A stretch of DNA of 64,000 nucleotides, taken from the NCBI GenBank assembly GCA_949126835.1, contig OX421501.1, positions 3,480,999-3,544,998 on the forward strand, read 5' to 3'. The notes beneath the pieces were generated by a model that did no database searches, was not told the DNA's origin, and saw only the letters and a program-made list of their open reading frames with translations. How positions within the stretch are numbered: the first letter of the stretch is position 1; each line of letters starts with the position of its first letter. This stretch comes from Anisus vortex. Its lineage: Eukaryota; Mollusca; Gastropoda; Planorbidae. The translations under genes were made by a program, and so were the position numbers. Positions 43,106 through 55,700 of the stretch are shown piece after piece.

Positions 43106-43796
43106 AAAAAAAAATAAGCATGCAGCAATAGAGCGTTTTCAGTAGGTGGAGCTTAAGTTTTTTTGTGTACATTTAGTGACGTATTTGTGTAAATATAGAA
43201 CCCACTTGAGGTACAAACATAACGTGGTGAAAGTAAATTACTTCTTTATCATGCAAAATTCACATTTGAATATTGGCTATCCTACTCAAAAATAAGGAGG
43301 TAAATAGTAGTACTGTAGATTAATTGATTAATGTGATTAGGCTAGGGCCGGCTAGACCTATTTACACTTTCAATTTCACTTTATAGGCATACACTTTTAA
43401 TGTTTCGTAGGCTAGGCTACGATGTCAAGCGATATTGTTGGTGAACAGGCTATCTAGTCAAGTAACTATTAGGCTCACATCGTCTATGATCTATGTCTAT
43501 GATAATAATAAAATAGCCTATTTTATTTAACATACATAATACAGCTTAAATCTTAATAAGACTTAAAACACAACACATCATTTAAAAAAAGCTCGAGCCT
43601 ATATGGAACTTTATTAATACAGCGGCCATATTTAATTGTACACCATTACTCAAAGTAAACACAAATCACGTGCCTTTTGTCACGGGATTGCAAACGCCCT
43701 ATAACTAGATCTAGATCTATAGGAATTTAGAAAAACAAATAGTTTTTTACAATGGAAAATATAGGCATTGTCCTTTGTTAAAAGTGGAATAACTCT
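43106..43796. other. Intergenic, nothing recognised
   Basis: AT-rich, short ORFs only. Confidence 0.4.
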
Positions 43797-44145
43797 GGGG
43801 ACGTCCATTAATTACGTCAACAAAAGAAGGGGGAGGGGGGGGGGTCTGAAAAAGTTTGACAATTGTTGACATGGTGGAGGGGGGGAGGTCAAGAAAAGTT
43901 GACGAAAAACAATGTTACATTTTGTGAAGTAAATAATGATACAAATTTAGTACGAAATTCTACACTCGTCCTGTTAAACTTACATGTATAACATTTATAA
44001 CAACATAGTTTTACGTTAGACTAATTCAAATATATCAATTATGGAAACTACATTTGATATGTCCTTTTTGTGTCCATCTTGCTAGTTTGTGGATATAATG
44101 TATGGGTGGAAACTAATGCAATTGTTAGCAAGGCAAAGTGTAGCG

Positions 44146-44573
44146 TAGGGCTGCTAGACACATGGGTGTAATAAAAGGAGGATACCGAGAGACAAAAAGG
44201 AGGACATTGGGTTTCAATTGCTTAGTTTCGCATTTAGCCCGCAATCAGTATAATTTTATTACAAGAGCTGTCACTAAGTTTAAATGTGTATTGGTAAACT
44301 GAGCAAGAATTTAAACAGTTTTGTTAAAAATAACATATAAATTTAATGTAGGCTGAAAGGCAGCTTGCATTTGGTTGGGCAACTTTAAAGCTCATGCACG
44401 TCTTCTAAAAAAACGGGATAATTCTTTTCTTGTACCTGTTTATAACATGTTAATACTATTTTTAAAATTTATTTGTCTACAAAACATAAAATATTACAAA
44501 AGCTGGACATTTTCAAGACAATAGTCTAAATAGGAGGACATGCCCTCCTTTTGCAGGACGTCTGGCAACCCTA
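44146..44573. mobile_element. hAT-like MITE nested in the 43.8-46.4 kb element
   Basis: The left end TAGGGCTGCTAGACA and the right end GTCTGGCAACCCTA are imperfect inverted repeats. Flanks GTGTAGCG (44,138-44,145) and GTCTAGCG (44,574-44,581) match 7 of 8, as expected of an aged 8-bp duplication. Confidence 0.7.
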
Positions 44574-45588
44574 GTCTAGCGGGACATGGTGGCTGGAATA
44601 ACAGAGGAACACAAACACACCAACAGACTGTCTGCAGAACGTTCAGTAACGTTCAGAAACCCAGTTTTTTTGCCATTCAGTACATCTAATTTAGGCTAGG
44701 CGCCAGAGTCTGGCGTTCATTATATAAGCCATGTAAGCGATGGCTGGGATTGACAATAGAACTAAAAACAATAATAGGTCCTCGCCGAGACTATAACTAA
44801 TGTTTGTAAAGCATTGAGGAAGTGAATCCAACATGGTTATTTTAAAAATATTTCTTTCAGAAAAATAATTCTTGCCCCACCAAATGAAGTACGATATACT
44901 TAGCCTACCTTATTTCCTTTTAACATCCCTAATTCTGATATATAAACTAATATATTTTTGCTCACTACGTTATAAAAGGTGAAATATTAAAATTAGGTCG
45001 ATTAGTCTACATATTTAGTCATTTGTACGTTTTCATTTCTAATTTTCTGGAAAAATTTAATAAGATGAAAACGTATCAGTGGCGTCGCCAGTAATGCAAG
45101 GAGTGGGTGGCAAATAGTGCAAGGTAGGGGGGCAGGGATGGCAACTACCGTGTGTATATAATGTGTATGTGTGTGTGGACAATAATGTAAGAAGCAATAG
45201 TGAACATATGGTTAAAACAAAGTATGTTAAAACCGGTTTTTCTTCAAAACCGGTTTTCGGTTCTATAAAACCGGTTTAAAACCGGATTTCGGTTTCTCTC
45301 CCCCCCCCTCCCATTCCTGCGCAGTGTCACAAGTTACAGGCCGAAGTCAAACGTGCGTAGTTTTGTAGGTATATTTGAAAAATAGTTCAAATTTAATTAG
45401 TGTTTGCAGGGCATTCAAGAGGTTGATTTCTTTGAATACAATATGATTTTGTACGCTTTACCATAAAATTCTTTAGAACTAAAAAAAATCTGGGCTAATT
45501 GATTAAAACCGATAATAGCTTTCAAAAGTGATAATCAAATTTGCGATTATCGATGACCGTGATATTAAAAAGCATATGAAGAGGATGA

Positions 45589-45837
45589 CTATGTTAATTC
45601 AGGGTGCTTAGTACACAGATTCGTACGCAATCCATCGGTACTGCCACCGCTCCTGCTTATCTGTTGGGAACATAGTTTACAACGAGCCATCGTTAAAGAC
45701 TTTTTTTCAAAATTTTCTGACACAAAGGATTGTAACTGTAACTTAACATTTGGTTTGATGTTGTTTTTATCGCAAGCCATATTATAGTTGGTATTTGGAA
45801 AAAAAGAAAAACATCGAAGACTAAATAGTGTTAGCAA
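45589..45837 (-). pseudogene. BED zinc-finger remnant of a hAT transposase
   Basis: The minus frame contains F-E-K-K-S-L-T-M-A-R-C-K-L-C, then S-R-S-G-G-S-T-D-G-L-R-T-N-L, then K-H-P-E-L. This is the C-x2-C...H signature of BED fingers, here with the first His position changed to Asn (T-N-L). No catalytic hAT domain follows. Repeated AAACCGGTTT blocks at 45,220-45,290 and 45,955-46,000 may be the ends of its parent element. Confidence 0.65.
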
Positions 45838-47049
45838 GGCATTTCAAGAATTGTTTTGTGTGAATACAACATTATTTATTTAAAATATTTCCATAAAAAA
45901 AAAAAGGCTGTGCTACTTGAAATAATGATTAGACCTACCTCCCAGTTTTCGTTTTCAAAACCGGAATACCGGAATCCGGTATTCCGGTTTTCGGTAAATA
46001 TCCCTATATGAAGGCTAGTTTACAACTGGTGCACAATTTCCCCCTAAACTTTTTGACAATTAACATTGTACCAAAAGCTATTTTAGTGAAACGTAGAATT
46101 AGACATGATTAAATATGTGGCCTATATGAAAAGAACAATTGTAAACATATGAGAATTATAGTCAATTAGAAATCTTTTTAACAAGTTTTAAAATGTATTA
46201 CAATTAATTATAGTGTAGACCTTTCCGTTTTAAATCTATTTTAAACAAAAGCAAGCGTCTAAAATTATGTTACTTGTTTTGAGGGGGGGGGAGAGGGTAA
46301 CCAATTGTTGACGTAATTATATAGGGGGGGTCTCTGAAAGTTTGACAGTTGTTGACAAGGGGGAGGGGGGGGGAGGTAAAAATCGCCTAAAAATTGTTGA
46401 CGTAATTAATGGACGTCCCCTCTACAAAAGTGTGCGTGCTGTTTTTTTTTTTCCCGTGTAATGTTCTGTAATGTATTTCGTAATTGTCTAGAGTTATCGC
46501 CCTTATTTTTTTTTAACAAAACAATTAGTTGGCAAAGGCATAGATATATGGTCAAGGTTGTAACAGTGGCGTAGCTAGGGAGGGGCAGGGGGGACACATG
46601 TCTCCGGGCGCCACGTGAGGGGGCGCCAAAATGAGTATTAAAACTAATTATTTACTTTTACTTTGATGTAAACTAATGTATCCCAAATCGTTTGCAAGAT
46701 TGAATTTTGGAACTCCACAAATATCTTCATTACAAACCAGTTGGCAAGCATGATTTTGGCGCTTCCATTGAGCATCAAGGGGCACCATTCTACTCATACA
46801 ACAAATGACACATCCACAATGTAGGATTGCTGATGGTGTGTTTTTTTTTAAAGAAGGATCAGTTCGGGTTCAAATATTATTGTTCATATACTGAAAGTGG
46901 CATCTGGTTTTAACAATTATACAGGTTGGATAATTTCGAGTCGAATTTACTAAGCATGAGTACACTCAGCTAAACAGGATCCAGTTGTTATCACATTTTT
47001 TGGAACAGTTGAAAGTATATATTTGTTTTTGTTTTTCTCTCGTTCTACA

Positions 47050-47800
47050 ACTCGTTGGGAAGAATAAAAAAGAGTTGTGCCAATCACAGTGAAGAGGGAG
47101 TCTGAAACACGCTGGAGTGTACGATTAGAAGCTGTTAAAGCTATTTATGAAGGACTAGATGAACTAGTAGGGCTGTTGGAAAAATTATCAGAAGATGCAA
47201 CTATGACGCCTGACACCAGAAGTGATGCAGAAACTTTGCTGGCAGGTATATTAAACTTTAACTTCCTAGTTTTGTTACATTTCTGTTACATTTTTTGTTA
47301 CTTGGAAAAATTGATCGTATTCAGAAACGGTTGCAGGATCCTACTATGAATTTCAAGGAAGCAGCATCTGAATCTTGAATCTTGAATCGCTGGAGCAAGA
47401 ACTTGTCAAAATTCGTGATAATTTGAGCCAGGTTGCAGTAGACAATGGAAAAACAAGATGCACAACTTGGGGAATCGAGGTTGACAGAAAGATTAGATGA
47501 CAAAGGAGGATGCCTGGAGAATTAGCAAGGGATGCTGACCTTTCTGCAGAAGAAGAAATTGCACGTGTTATGAACAGCGTATTTGATAGACTCAGGAGAT
47601 ATCAATACGGCTTTTACGTCTGAAAAAGCTAAACACCAAATTTTGATTTTTACTGGACGTCAAAACTCTTCGCTGAGACAAATGTCGATACACTTCGTCA
47701 AAATTGCTACATTTCTACGACACTGACGTCAATGGTCACGAATTGTGCACAGCAATCGGAGACTGTAAAATGCTGCTCAGTGGTTCTGTTGTTTCATATG
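47050..47800 (+). pseudogene. ZMYM1-like hAT transposase C-terminal half, frameshifted
   Basis: Pieces in all three plus frames follow the family order: E-S-E-T-R-W-S-V-R-L-E-A-V-K-A (near 47,095), T-R-S-D-A-E-T-L-L, F-L-V-L-L-H-F, then V-D-N-G-K-T-R-C near 47,440, then D-T-D-V-N-G near 47,720. The catalytic N-terminal half and several joints are lost. I give no joined reading. Confidence 0.7.
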
Positions 47801-48496
47801 GAGATGAAAGAAATAATAATTAGTCAGTAATATTTGTTATATTACAAAACATAACTTGTTTGACATGATTATTGAATCAAAATTAGAAACTTTATTTGAA
47901 TTAAAGGGAGATAATTAGCACGTTTTATTTATGCTATTATTTCTAAATATTGTGTTTCTTATTTTTCTTTTATAATAGACTAAATGGCCTACAACTTATA
48001 ACTTTTAGATGACCAAACTGTAAAATGTAGTTGAAAATTATATAAATATTAGATCTATATGACTAAAACATTTTATGCACATTTTTTAAACATTACATTA
48101 ACTACCCAGTTTGTATGATTACTACATTTTAATTCCGCTCTACTATGGTCTGTTTAAATTCTCCTTGAGCTTTGAGCCAATTAAAGACAATCTCAGTTAA
48201 ACTGAGGATAAACTATCATCAATATTATCAGTTGCAAGATCCTTATCTGGACAACCAAATGATAATGTTTACAAAATCATTACCAAAAATTTGAAAGTTT
48301 GGTAATATTATTTTTTTTGGTATAAATGCAAATTAAAAGGTTGATAATCACAAACGCGTTAATTATTGTTATTAAATATGAAACGCTTTGACGATTTTTT
48401 TTTTCTATAAATTTCCTTTGCTTTTGGCCTTGGTCTTGCTACGAGGTTAAATTGTCTTATAAAAAAATAATAAAACAAGTATAATAAAGCAGGTTG

Positions 48497-48574
48497 ACTT
48501 TTAGGCTGTTGGCACGCTGAACGGTTTAGAAATCCTAGTTTGGCACACAATTAGCAAAAGGTTGCCGACCCCTG
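48497..48574 (+). mobile_element. hAT MITE family, truncated right end
   Basis: The 'aggctgttggcacgctgaac' block runs through to GGTTGCCGACCCCTG. The left half is missing. Confidence 0.7.
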
Positions 48575-49184
48575 GTCATAGTGATCTTGCAATCCTCAGC
48601 ATCGAAAGATAAACACTTGAGAATATTAATTTTGACAACGCGATTGACGAGTTTACAACAGTCAAATCAAGGAGGATCAATTTGTTGTAGACTATGTCTA
48701 TTCCAGTCATGTATAATTAGTAGAATATATTTTTTTTTTTTCAAATAAATTGTTTACAATCGTGTAGAGACTTATTAGTCTGTATTCTATTTAATTAAAA
48801 TACCAGATGCTTCGAAAATATTTCATATAAATCGTACAATTTCAAAATTTTCTTGGGGGCTCAATGAGCCCCCAGACTCTGTCGGTCCGAGAAGGGGCGC
48901 AAACTTTGTGTCATGTCCCCGGGCGCAGATGACCCTAGCTACGCCACTGGGTAGTAAAGTACCCTTCGGACCGAAAATCTCTGGCCCACTGCATGCTAGG
49001 GAAGGGGTGGGCAGAGAGGGACATAAGCCCGGGGGGCGACACTTCCAGGGAGGGCGGCAAATGTAGTCTAAATATAGCACTAATCTAGCAGTTATAGTAT
49101 GCAAGGGGGCGGCTCTGAAACTTTTTCCCTGGGACGTTACATAAGCTTGTAAAGGCTCTGTACACAGTACTATTTTTACTATTT

Positions 49185-49386
49185 AGTATATTCCCTGCCT
49201 CCTTCTGGGAGTTTTCAGCAAAGCGCACAGTGGGCATAAGAATCGTCTTTCTAGGAGGTACCAAGCGTAAAAAGAGAAACATTTGCAGCTCGCTCCTACA
49301 GCGTCGTAGCACCTCTGTGGCGGAATGAACTTCCAAACAATTTTAAACTAGCGGAAAATATAGCAATTTTTAAGACAAAATTTAAA
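49185..49386 (+). mobile_element. LINE ORF2 C-terminal fragment
   Basis: From 49,262 the frame reads V-P-S-V-K-R-E-T-F-A-A-R-S-Y-S-V, then V-A-P-L-W-R-N-E-L-P-N, ending F-K-T-K-F-K-T-H and TAA at 49,384. This is the R-S-F-S...W-N-x-L-P tail of CR1/Jockey-like reverse transcriptases. A LINE-type tail (GCGCTATATAAATATTT) follows at 49,533 after a family A insertion. Confidence 0.8.
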
Positions 49387-49405
49387 ACACACTAATCTTT
49401 TCTAA

Positions 49406-49500
49406 TCTTATACATTACAGACGCTCCTTCTATAGAGAAGATTATTGCGCCCTACTCTCATTCGTAGGACGCAATAATCTTTTTCAATTTATTTTAATAA
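49406..49500 (+). repeat. Family A repeat with fold-back
   Basis: The head 'tacattacagacgctccttc' is followed by GATTATTGCGCCCTAC, an 8-base spacer, and its near-perfect reverse complement GTAGGACGCAATAATC (49,440-49,479). Confidence 0.75.
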
Positions 49501-50042
49501 CGCGCATTCGAAGACTTTGTTATGAATAGCGCTATATAAATATTTCATCAAAATTTCTAATTTGAGGAACGATCGAAAATCTATGAGATGTATTAAAAAG
49601 AAATATCTGTGATGTACGAGACATGTAAAGTCATGCATGAAGAAGGAAGAAAAGGGGTCTGTATACTACATTTTTTCAACCTTAACTGTAGAAGAAAAAA
49701 GTAAACAGGTCTAAAACCACATCACCCCTTTTTTTCTATTTACACTATAGACCTTTGCAATAGGTTTGAGAACCGCCTTAGACCAAACTTAAGGGACTCG
49801 GTGGACGTCAAGGCCATATTTAGGATTGTTGGGGGGGGGGGCTGTTCCCAAGGGCCAGATCCTCGTGGTCTTGCACCTGCTTTCCGTCATTGATGTGTTA
49901 TAATGTGTACAGTGTTGCTATTACCGACTGAATGATAACCAGCAAACCCATTCTGTCTGCCAATCTGGTGAGAAAGATTATCATTTAAATTTCACTTCAT
50001 TTAACATGAGTGGGTCGGTTGAACACTCATACATGTACAACC

Positions 50043-50098
50043 ATGTAGTATGATGTAGTATGATGTGGTATGGTGTAGTATGATGTAGTATGATGTAG
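50043..50098. repeat. Short GATGTAGTAT tandem repeat
   Basis: About five units of 10-11 bp. Confidence 0.85.
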
Positions 50099-50284
50099 GC
50101 GTACAGTGTTTGTCAGTACCGTAATTAACAATCAAATGCATTTTCTCATTCACAGTATTTCCTACTTCAGTCTGTTTCTACAACAGTACTATTCTAATTG
50201 ACAAAAGCAATGACTAAAAAAATATTTTGGGATGTGTGGGGGCCCCTGTTCGACAGAAGATGTGGAACATGCCTAAATATTAAT

Positions 50285-50520
50285 AACGCCTCTGGTGGAT
50301 GAAGGTATACAGGTAGCAAACTCAGATCGCCCTACCAAAGGACCTGGGTTTGAATCCTACAGGTTTTTTCCTACAGTTACAGTCTACCAAGATCTGATGA
50401 GTAATTGACAATAGAAAAAAAAAGGAGGCTAGAACTTTTTACTAACCACACAATCTCCTTGCATACCATGGCAACTTGTGACAGCTGAAAAGGATACTTA
50501 GTAACTTTTCAGCCACAGGC
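50285..50520 (+). repeat. tRNA-derived SINE (family B)
   Basis: Plus orientation; box B GGGTTTGAATCCTA at about 50,347. The body blocks (ccaagatctgatgag; cacacaatctcctt) match the family. Confidence 0.7.
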
Positions 50521-50945
50521 ACCAAATTCTCTCTAGTACTTAAAAAACTTTTATGATCATACATACAAAAATAAAGATACAGACAATAACAGCATTCTTA
50601 TAATTTTTATTCAGCAAAGTGTAAAAAATAAATAGTGAAAAATAAGTTTATTCTATCAAGGTTTGTGACATTTCATTTAGAAGAATGACATTCAACTGTT
50701 TCACCTACACTTAGATACAACAAAAATAAAGATAAACAAATGTATAAATATGTCACATAAATACATAAAGATATACTCTTTGATAATTTTAGTTTATTTT
50801 TTAAATAAATTTGTGAAGTCAAAAAAAAACAACAAGTAAAACCTCTGAAGATTGATTTTAAGTCCCCACCCAGACAGTGGCTTTCTCTCACTGACCTCAA
50901 AATAAAACCTCAACTTGTTGCTTATTATTGGTTCGGTGTTTTTAA

Positions 50946-51070
50946 TATTACAGAGGCTCCTTGTTTGAAAAAGATTATTGCATCCTACGCTCATCCGTGG
51001 TCTGAGTATAGTTTTATCATTTAACTGTCTTTAGCTGTTTTGTTTTTGACTTCCCTGATAATGTTCAGAA
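50946..51070 (+). repeat. Family A repeat
   Basis: Head 'aatattacagaggctccttg', then 'gattattgcatcctacgctc'. The distal half is diverged. Confidence 0.7.
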
Positions 51071-52560
51071 TTTATTTTATTTTTGACTAATATGTTGGAA
51101 GGTTGTTTCTCATTATTTAGGTCAACAGATAAATTTGTTTAGACAAAAACACAATGTGAATGCAAGGTTTATGGAATTAAATCTGGAAAAATTCATCGGA
51201 ATGTTTTAGTTTACTCAAATTGTAATGAAAGAAATTTTTGGGTTAGGTCCCTTTGTTTTTCAGTTACGAAGAGAACATTTTAAAACAACAATGGCTAACA
51301 AAAGAATATAAACAGAAACTGACAATTAATATGTTGCAGTTGACGTAAAGCTATGTTATGGCTAGGCAGAGGAAAAAAACACCCACACTTGATTTCATAT
51401 AATGGAAGCATGGTTCAAAGAACTCGGGGGGGGGGGGGGGGGGGGGAGTATGAGAAGTTATGGAAATGTTGAATCACAATTAAGACTGTGAACCTCCGCA
51501 GTGGAACCTGACACACACCCAGATGAGTTACAGTACACAACATGGTGGGGTAGGGGGGCGGGAGAGACACACGCTCGCAGCGTTTATGCTACAGGTTTGG
51601 CGCCGAGACATCAGTTGAAACCAAGGTGTTAAAAAAAAGTTGGATTCATTAAAGGTAAAAACGAAATAAATTTGGTGTTAATGAAAATATTAAGTTGACC
51701 TGAAATTTTCAGAGATAAAAAATAAATGATTTTTTTTTCAAAAAATATGTGATGAAAATTTTGACTCATGAAAGAAAAAACGTTAATTTAAAAAAAAATG
51801 TTGTTCATGACAAAACCTACAAAAAATATCACAAATTTTGTATTACTAAAACTAAAAAAAATAAAACTATTCGTTTTCTTTTCTTGCTATTTACTTAAAT
51901 ACATGTTATAAAACCTAGTGGATACAAATTACAGTTAAGGTGAACAAATTAATATACTATTTCATAACATCAAAAGTACTTCCTAATAAAATGCCATTAA
52001 ATCTTTGTATATTATTCAAGGAGAAAAAAACAGATTTCATAAAATAAAGGATAAAGGCTAATTTCAATAATAACCATCATATTAAAATTTATTTACAGCA
52101 AAAAATAATGAAAAGAATTTTTAAAAATGTTTTTTTAAAAAATACTCTAATATATGTACAGTTTTTACTAATAGGCAATAATATGATCAACAAACACACA
52201 CAAAAAATGGAAGTGTTGTTTTAGATCGAGATAAACCCTGATCACATGAGAAAAAACAGTAAAACCATATGAAACATTAATACAATCCATTAAAAAAATG
52301 ACATTTGTTTTTTTAATTTGCTCTCACATTTAAAACTTTGAAAAAAAATAAAGCATCAAAATAAAAGTTATTGAGCGGCAGTTTATATATTAGCCGTTAA
52401 AATAAAAAAAAAGAGTGAGGGAGAAAGAGAGAAAAAATAAGCAGAAAAACAAGACGTCAGCTGCGATGTATAATATATCTTGGCGATAAATTGTAAATGC
52501 TTTATAGTGAATCTAATATAATGCTAAACTAGGGGGGGGGGGTTGGCTAGAGAGAAAAGA
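51071..52560. other. AT-rich region 3' of the DDAH-like gene
   Basis: Low-complexity A-rich DNA with a run of about 22 G at 51,426-51,447. It may contain the 3' UTR of the minus-strand DDAH-like gene, whose last codon is at 52,561. Several minus-strand AATAAA matches occur, and I cannot choose one. Confidence 0.4.
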
Positions 52561-52752
52561 CTAATTGTGGGCCTCGGAGCGCTTCCACATGGTGAAGTAG
52601 CCCAGGTCCTCGTCCTGGATGTTGCTGATGATGCGCTTGGGGTTCTTCGTGCGGGTGATGAGGAGCCCCAGGCTGCCGATGGTGCCGCCGATTTTGGACA
52701 GCTCCGAGAACTGGACGTGGTGTCTGGGCCACAGAATCTTTTCATCTAGAGC
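52561..52752 (-). CDS. ddah: DDAH-like last exon, form e
   Basis: The acceptor CACCCAACAG opens a phase-0 exon of 63 codons plus TAG. The block F-S-E-L-S-K-I-G-G-T-I-G-S-L-G-L-L aligns with the vertebrate S-E-L-E-K-V-D-G-L-L-T-C-C-S-V-L end, so the two Cys positions read I-G. It then extends about 30 residues beyond the usual DDAH end (I-I-S-N-I-Q-D-E-D-L-G-Y-F). It is GC-rich, unlike its flanks, which supports real coding constraint. Confidence 0.8.
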   Translation of the reverse strand, partial: ALDEKILWPRHHVQFSELSKIGGTIGSLGLLITRTKNPKRIISNIQDEDLGYFTMWKRSEAHN

Positions 52753-55700
52753 CTGTTGGGTGGGGGGAGAAGTCGGAGAAGAAGTTATATTAGTTATATT
52801 ACAACTTATTACAGTTATATTACAAATAAAATACAGTCTGTTGTTATCTCTTATCTAATATATTACAGATGCTCCATCTATAAAGAAGATTATTTCGTCC
52901 TACGCTTATCTGTGGTCTAGTCTTGTATTAATATTTGATTAGTGTTTAAATGATGTTAAATGACTGGTTTCCCTGGTTTGTTCAGGCAACCCATTCCATG
53001 CCGGGATGCCACTCAGGAAGAAAGAGTACTTTTTATTTTTATGCATTTGTTCATAACGAATAAGGAAATGGTTTCTGTCCTTATACTTATCTTTTTATGT
53101 TTTTCTTTACATATGTTACACATAATACTTCTATCTGATACTAAGATAAAAGTACTCTTTAAAAAAAGGGTTTTTGTACCTGGAGTACCAGTTTAGAGCT
53201 TGTCACTGTCTTATTGTTGTTGTTTTTTCAGCTTTAAAAAATTACACTTATAAACTTTGGAATAGGTCGATACTTAGGATTGACACAGTCATTCCTATTC
53301 AATGTGTTATTTACAATGACAATGCCAAACAAACAAAAATGCTATCTTTGCATGCTTGGGGAAAACATTTCAGACATGAAAGTATTAAATAGACAAACAC
53401 ACACCTGAAATCTACAATGGACAGGATTTAATATATTGTACACCATCAGACATCAGAATAATATGAAAATAATTACTAAAACACCACAAAAAGAGGAAGA
53501 CAATGTTAAACTGTGTTAGTTTTTCTGCCAACCGAGCTGCAAACTTTGGTTAGTTAAAAAAAGTAAAGCCAAAGGTTGGTGGTAACTAAAGAAAGCCTTG
53601 TTTGATTAATTCTGTATAAACAGGCAAAAGATAAAGAAATATGTAACTAATTAATTTGTATCTCTTAAAGCAAATTTAAAAGCTGGTTAAAAAGCTTAGT
53701 AAAAGTTGAAAAAAAACAAAAAACAGATGATTTGTATCAAAACGGGTGTGTGACACATTTTGTAATCATTGGGACGTATTAGGAATTTCACACATCAAAA
53801 TGGACCAACTGAAATATTTATTATTTACATTATTAACATAATGATTATCAAAGATCACCGATAGATGCTATGGAGGGGCCACACTGAGAGGCTGGGTAGG
53901 CCAAGTGGGCTGCCTGTTGGGCACTCCTGAAATAAAACACTCTTTTCTGTATTAAAGTTGAACATTGGACACTGTGGTCTAGCGGCAGAGAGCTGTAATA
54001 CTAACCACAATGTTTCCAGATTAGAACATCTCAACCTTTTATAACTCTTTAGCACACATTGGTCAAATTGTTTGTTTGTTTGTTTGTACCACCACCTTTA
54101 CTTTAATAGCCCCTGAATTATATTTTATTTAAAACCATGTATATTTTTTTCCTTGTCAAGTTATTCCTGCATAGCATGACCCCCCCCCCCCCCCCCCACA
54201 ATCTGGATGTGCATGACTTTGGGGGTCCGCCTATTACATGTTGAGTACTGCTGCTTTGGAAAAAGGGGATATAAAGTTGAAATTTATGAGCGTTCTTTTT
54301 TATCCTGCATTTAACAAACCAATGGTACAAATGCTAAACAAGAGTTAACCATGAGTTTGAGCTCCACGGATCAGAATAATCCCACAACTCTCTGCAAAAT
54401 GTGTTGTTTTTTATATATAATACAGCGTCGGTTTCTAGGTCTAGCATGCCTCTGGTCACACTTACTCTTCCTGGAGTTAACCGTACACTACGCTCGTCTG
54501 ATTGCTCAGCTTCAGCACCATCAAAGCCAGGCCGGTGATGCCACGCCCTTGAAAAGTCAGCTGGTTCATATTGACCTCGATCCGCTGGATCTCCGGATCT
54601 ATGATCTGATCCAGAATCTGAGAAGCCCCAAAATTTAAATAAGTGCAAAAGCGCGGCTGGGCCCATTCACGCAGCTTATACGCTTAGCGGGCGCAGCCGT
54701 CCCAACTACATGCACCGCATCATGCTTCTCACACAGAGCTGGCGGGCAGGCAAATGTTTCTTTGATGACAATGCCGAAACAATGGCAGATGTTCCATTTC
54801 AGGAGTGCTGTCTGATTTAATATGCTGGTGTGAACATGCATATGGAATTGAATACTAATTATTAGCATGCAGGTCAGGAACAGAGAGCCAAAATAGTCAT
54901 TTCAAGAGTGTGGTGCTACACATGAAGACTAACTAATTGACTAATAAATACAAGAAAACATATAGTCATTTCAAGAGTGTGGTGCTACACATGAAGACTA
55001 ACTAATTGACTAATAAATACAAGAAAACATATAGTCATTTCAAGAGTGTGGTGCTACACATGAAGACTAACTAATTGACTAATAAATACAAGAAAACATA
55101 TACAAATAAAAATATAGGATTTAGAAGTGCAAAGCCAGTTTAGTTGATAAATATTAAATTGTGAAAAAGTATTTTAAAAAGTCTAATAATGATCAAAAGA
55201 TTATGATGAAGTAAATAATAAAAACATTTAATACTATGTACATTTCAAACTTTAGAATTAGAAGTATTTATTCATAATGATGCACTAGTAAAATATATAT
55301 ACAAAATTTCAATCTACTTTAGCTGTATTTTTAAAATTATCATTTAAAGGATTATTCTTTTTTTAGATGCACAAAATTTACTAATATAAGAAGCTATATC
55401 TGAAATAAATGAACAAGTACTATGTACTACAGAGCATGCGTTAATGCAATAGAGCCATTTCAACAGAAGAGAGACGTATCCGAGACAATATTTATTCAAC
55501 AGATAAGAAGGGCCAAAAAATTTTTCAAATCATGAGTGCTACACATGTGACCAGGGTGGTAGATGAGTTATGTTTTGATAAAACAAAGATAGACAGTAAC
55601 AGAAACAGACATTTCTTTTCTTGAAAAGCATAATATAACATAAGAAAATATTTGTGTTTAAAAGTACACATTGATATTCATGTGAAAAGACTTTATAAAC

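Larger units (their letters stand above)
43797..46420. mobile_element. 2.6 kb TIR element with nested insertions
   Basis: The ends are identical inverted repeats of about 27 bp starting GGGGACGTCCATTAATTACG, followed inside by G-rich blocks with 'gtttgacaattgttgac'. The interior holds a MITE (44,146-44,573) and a BED zinc-finger remnant (45,589-45,837). A possible 3-bp duplication TCT flanks it, but this may be chance. Superfamily undecided. Confidence 0.7.
46564..48949 (+). mobile_element. hAT element with ZMYM1-like transposase relic
   Basis: The termini CAGTGGCGTAGCTAGGG and CCCTAGCTACGCCACTG are perfect inverted repeats. Flanks GGTTGTAA (46,556-46,563) and GGTAGTAA (48,950-48,957) agree at 7 of 8 positions. 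The subterminal 'ccgggcgcc'/'gggcgc' blocks are also inverted. It is 2,386 bp long and carries a decayed transposase at 47,050-47,800 and a fragment of the smaller hAT MITE family. Confidence 0.85.

Noticed and set aside
45078..45130. CAGTGGCGTCGCC block as the left end of another hAT element
   Set aside because: No matching right end or target duplication could be identified.
52524..52858. ORFs on both strands over the last DDAH-like exon
   Set aside because: Frame shadows of the GC-rich exon 52,561-52,752.
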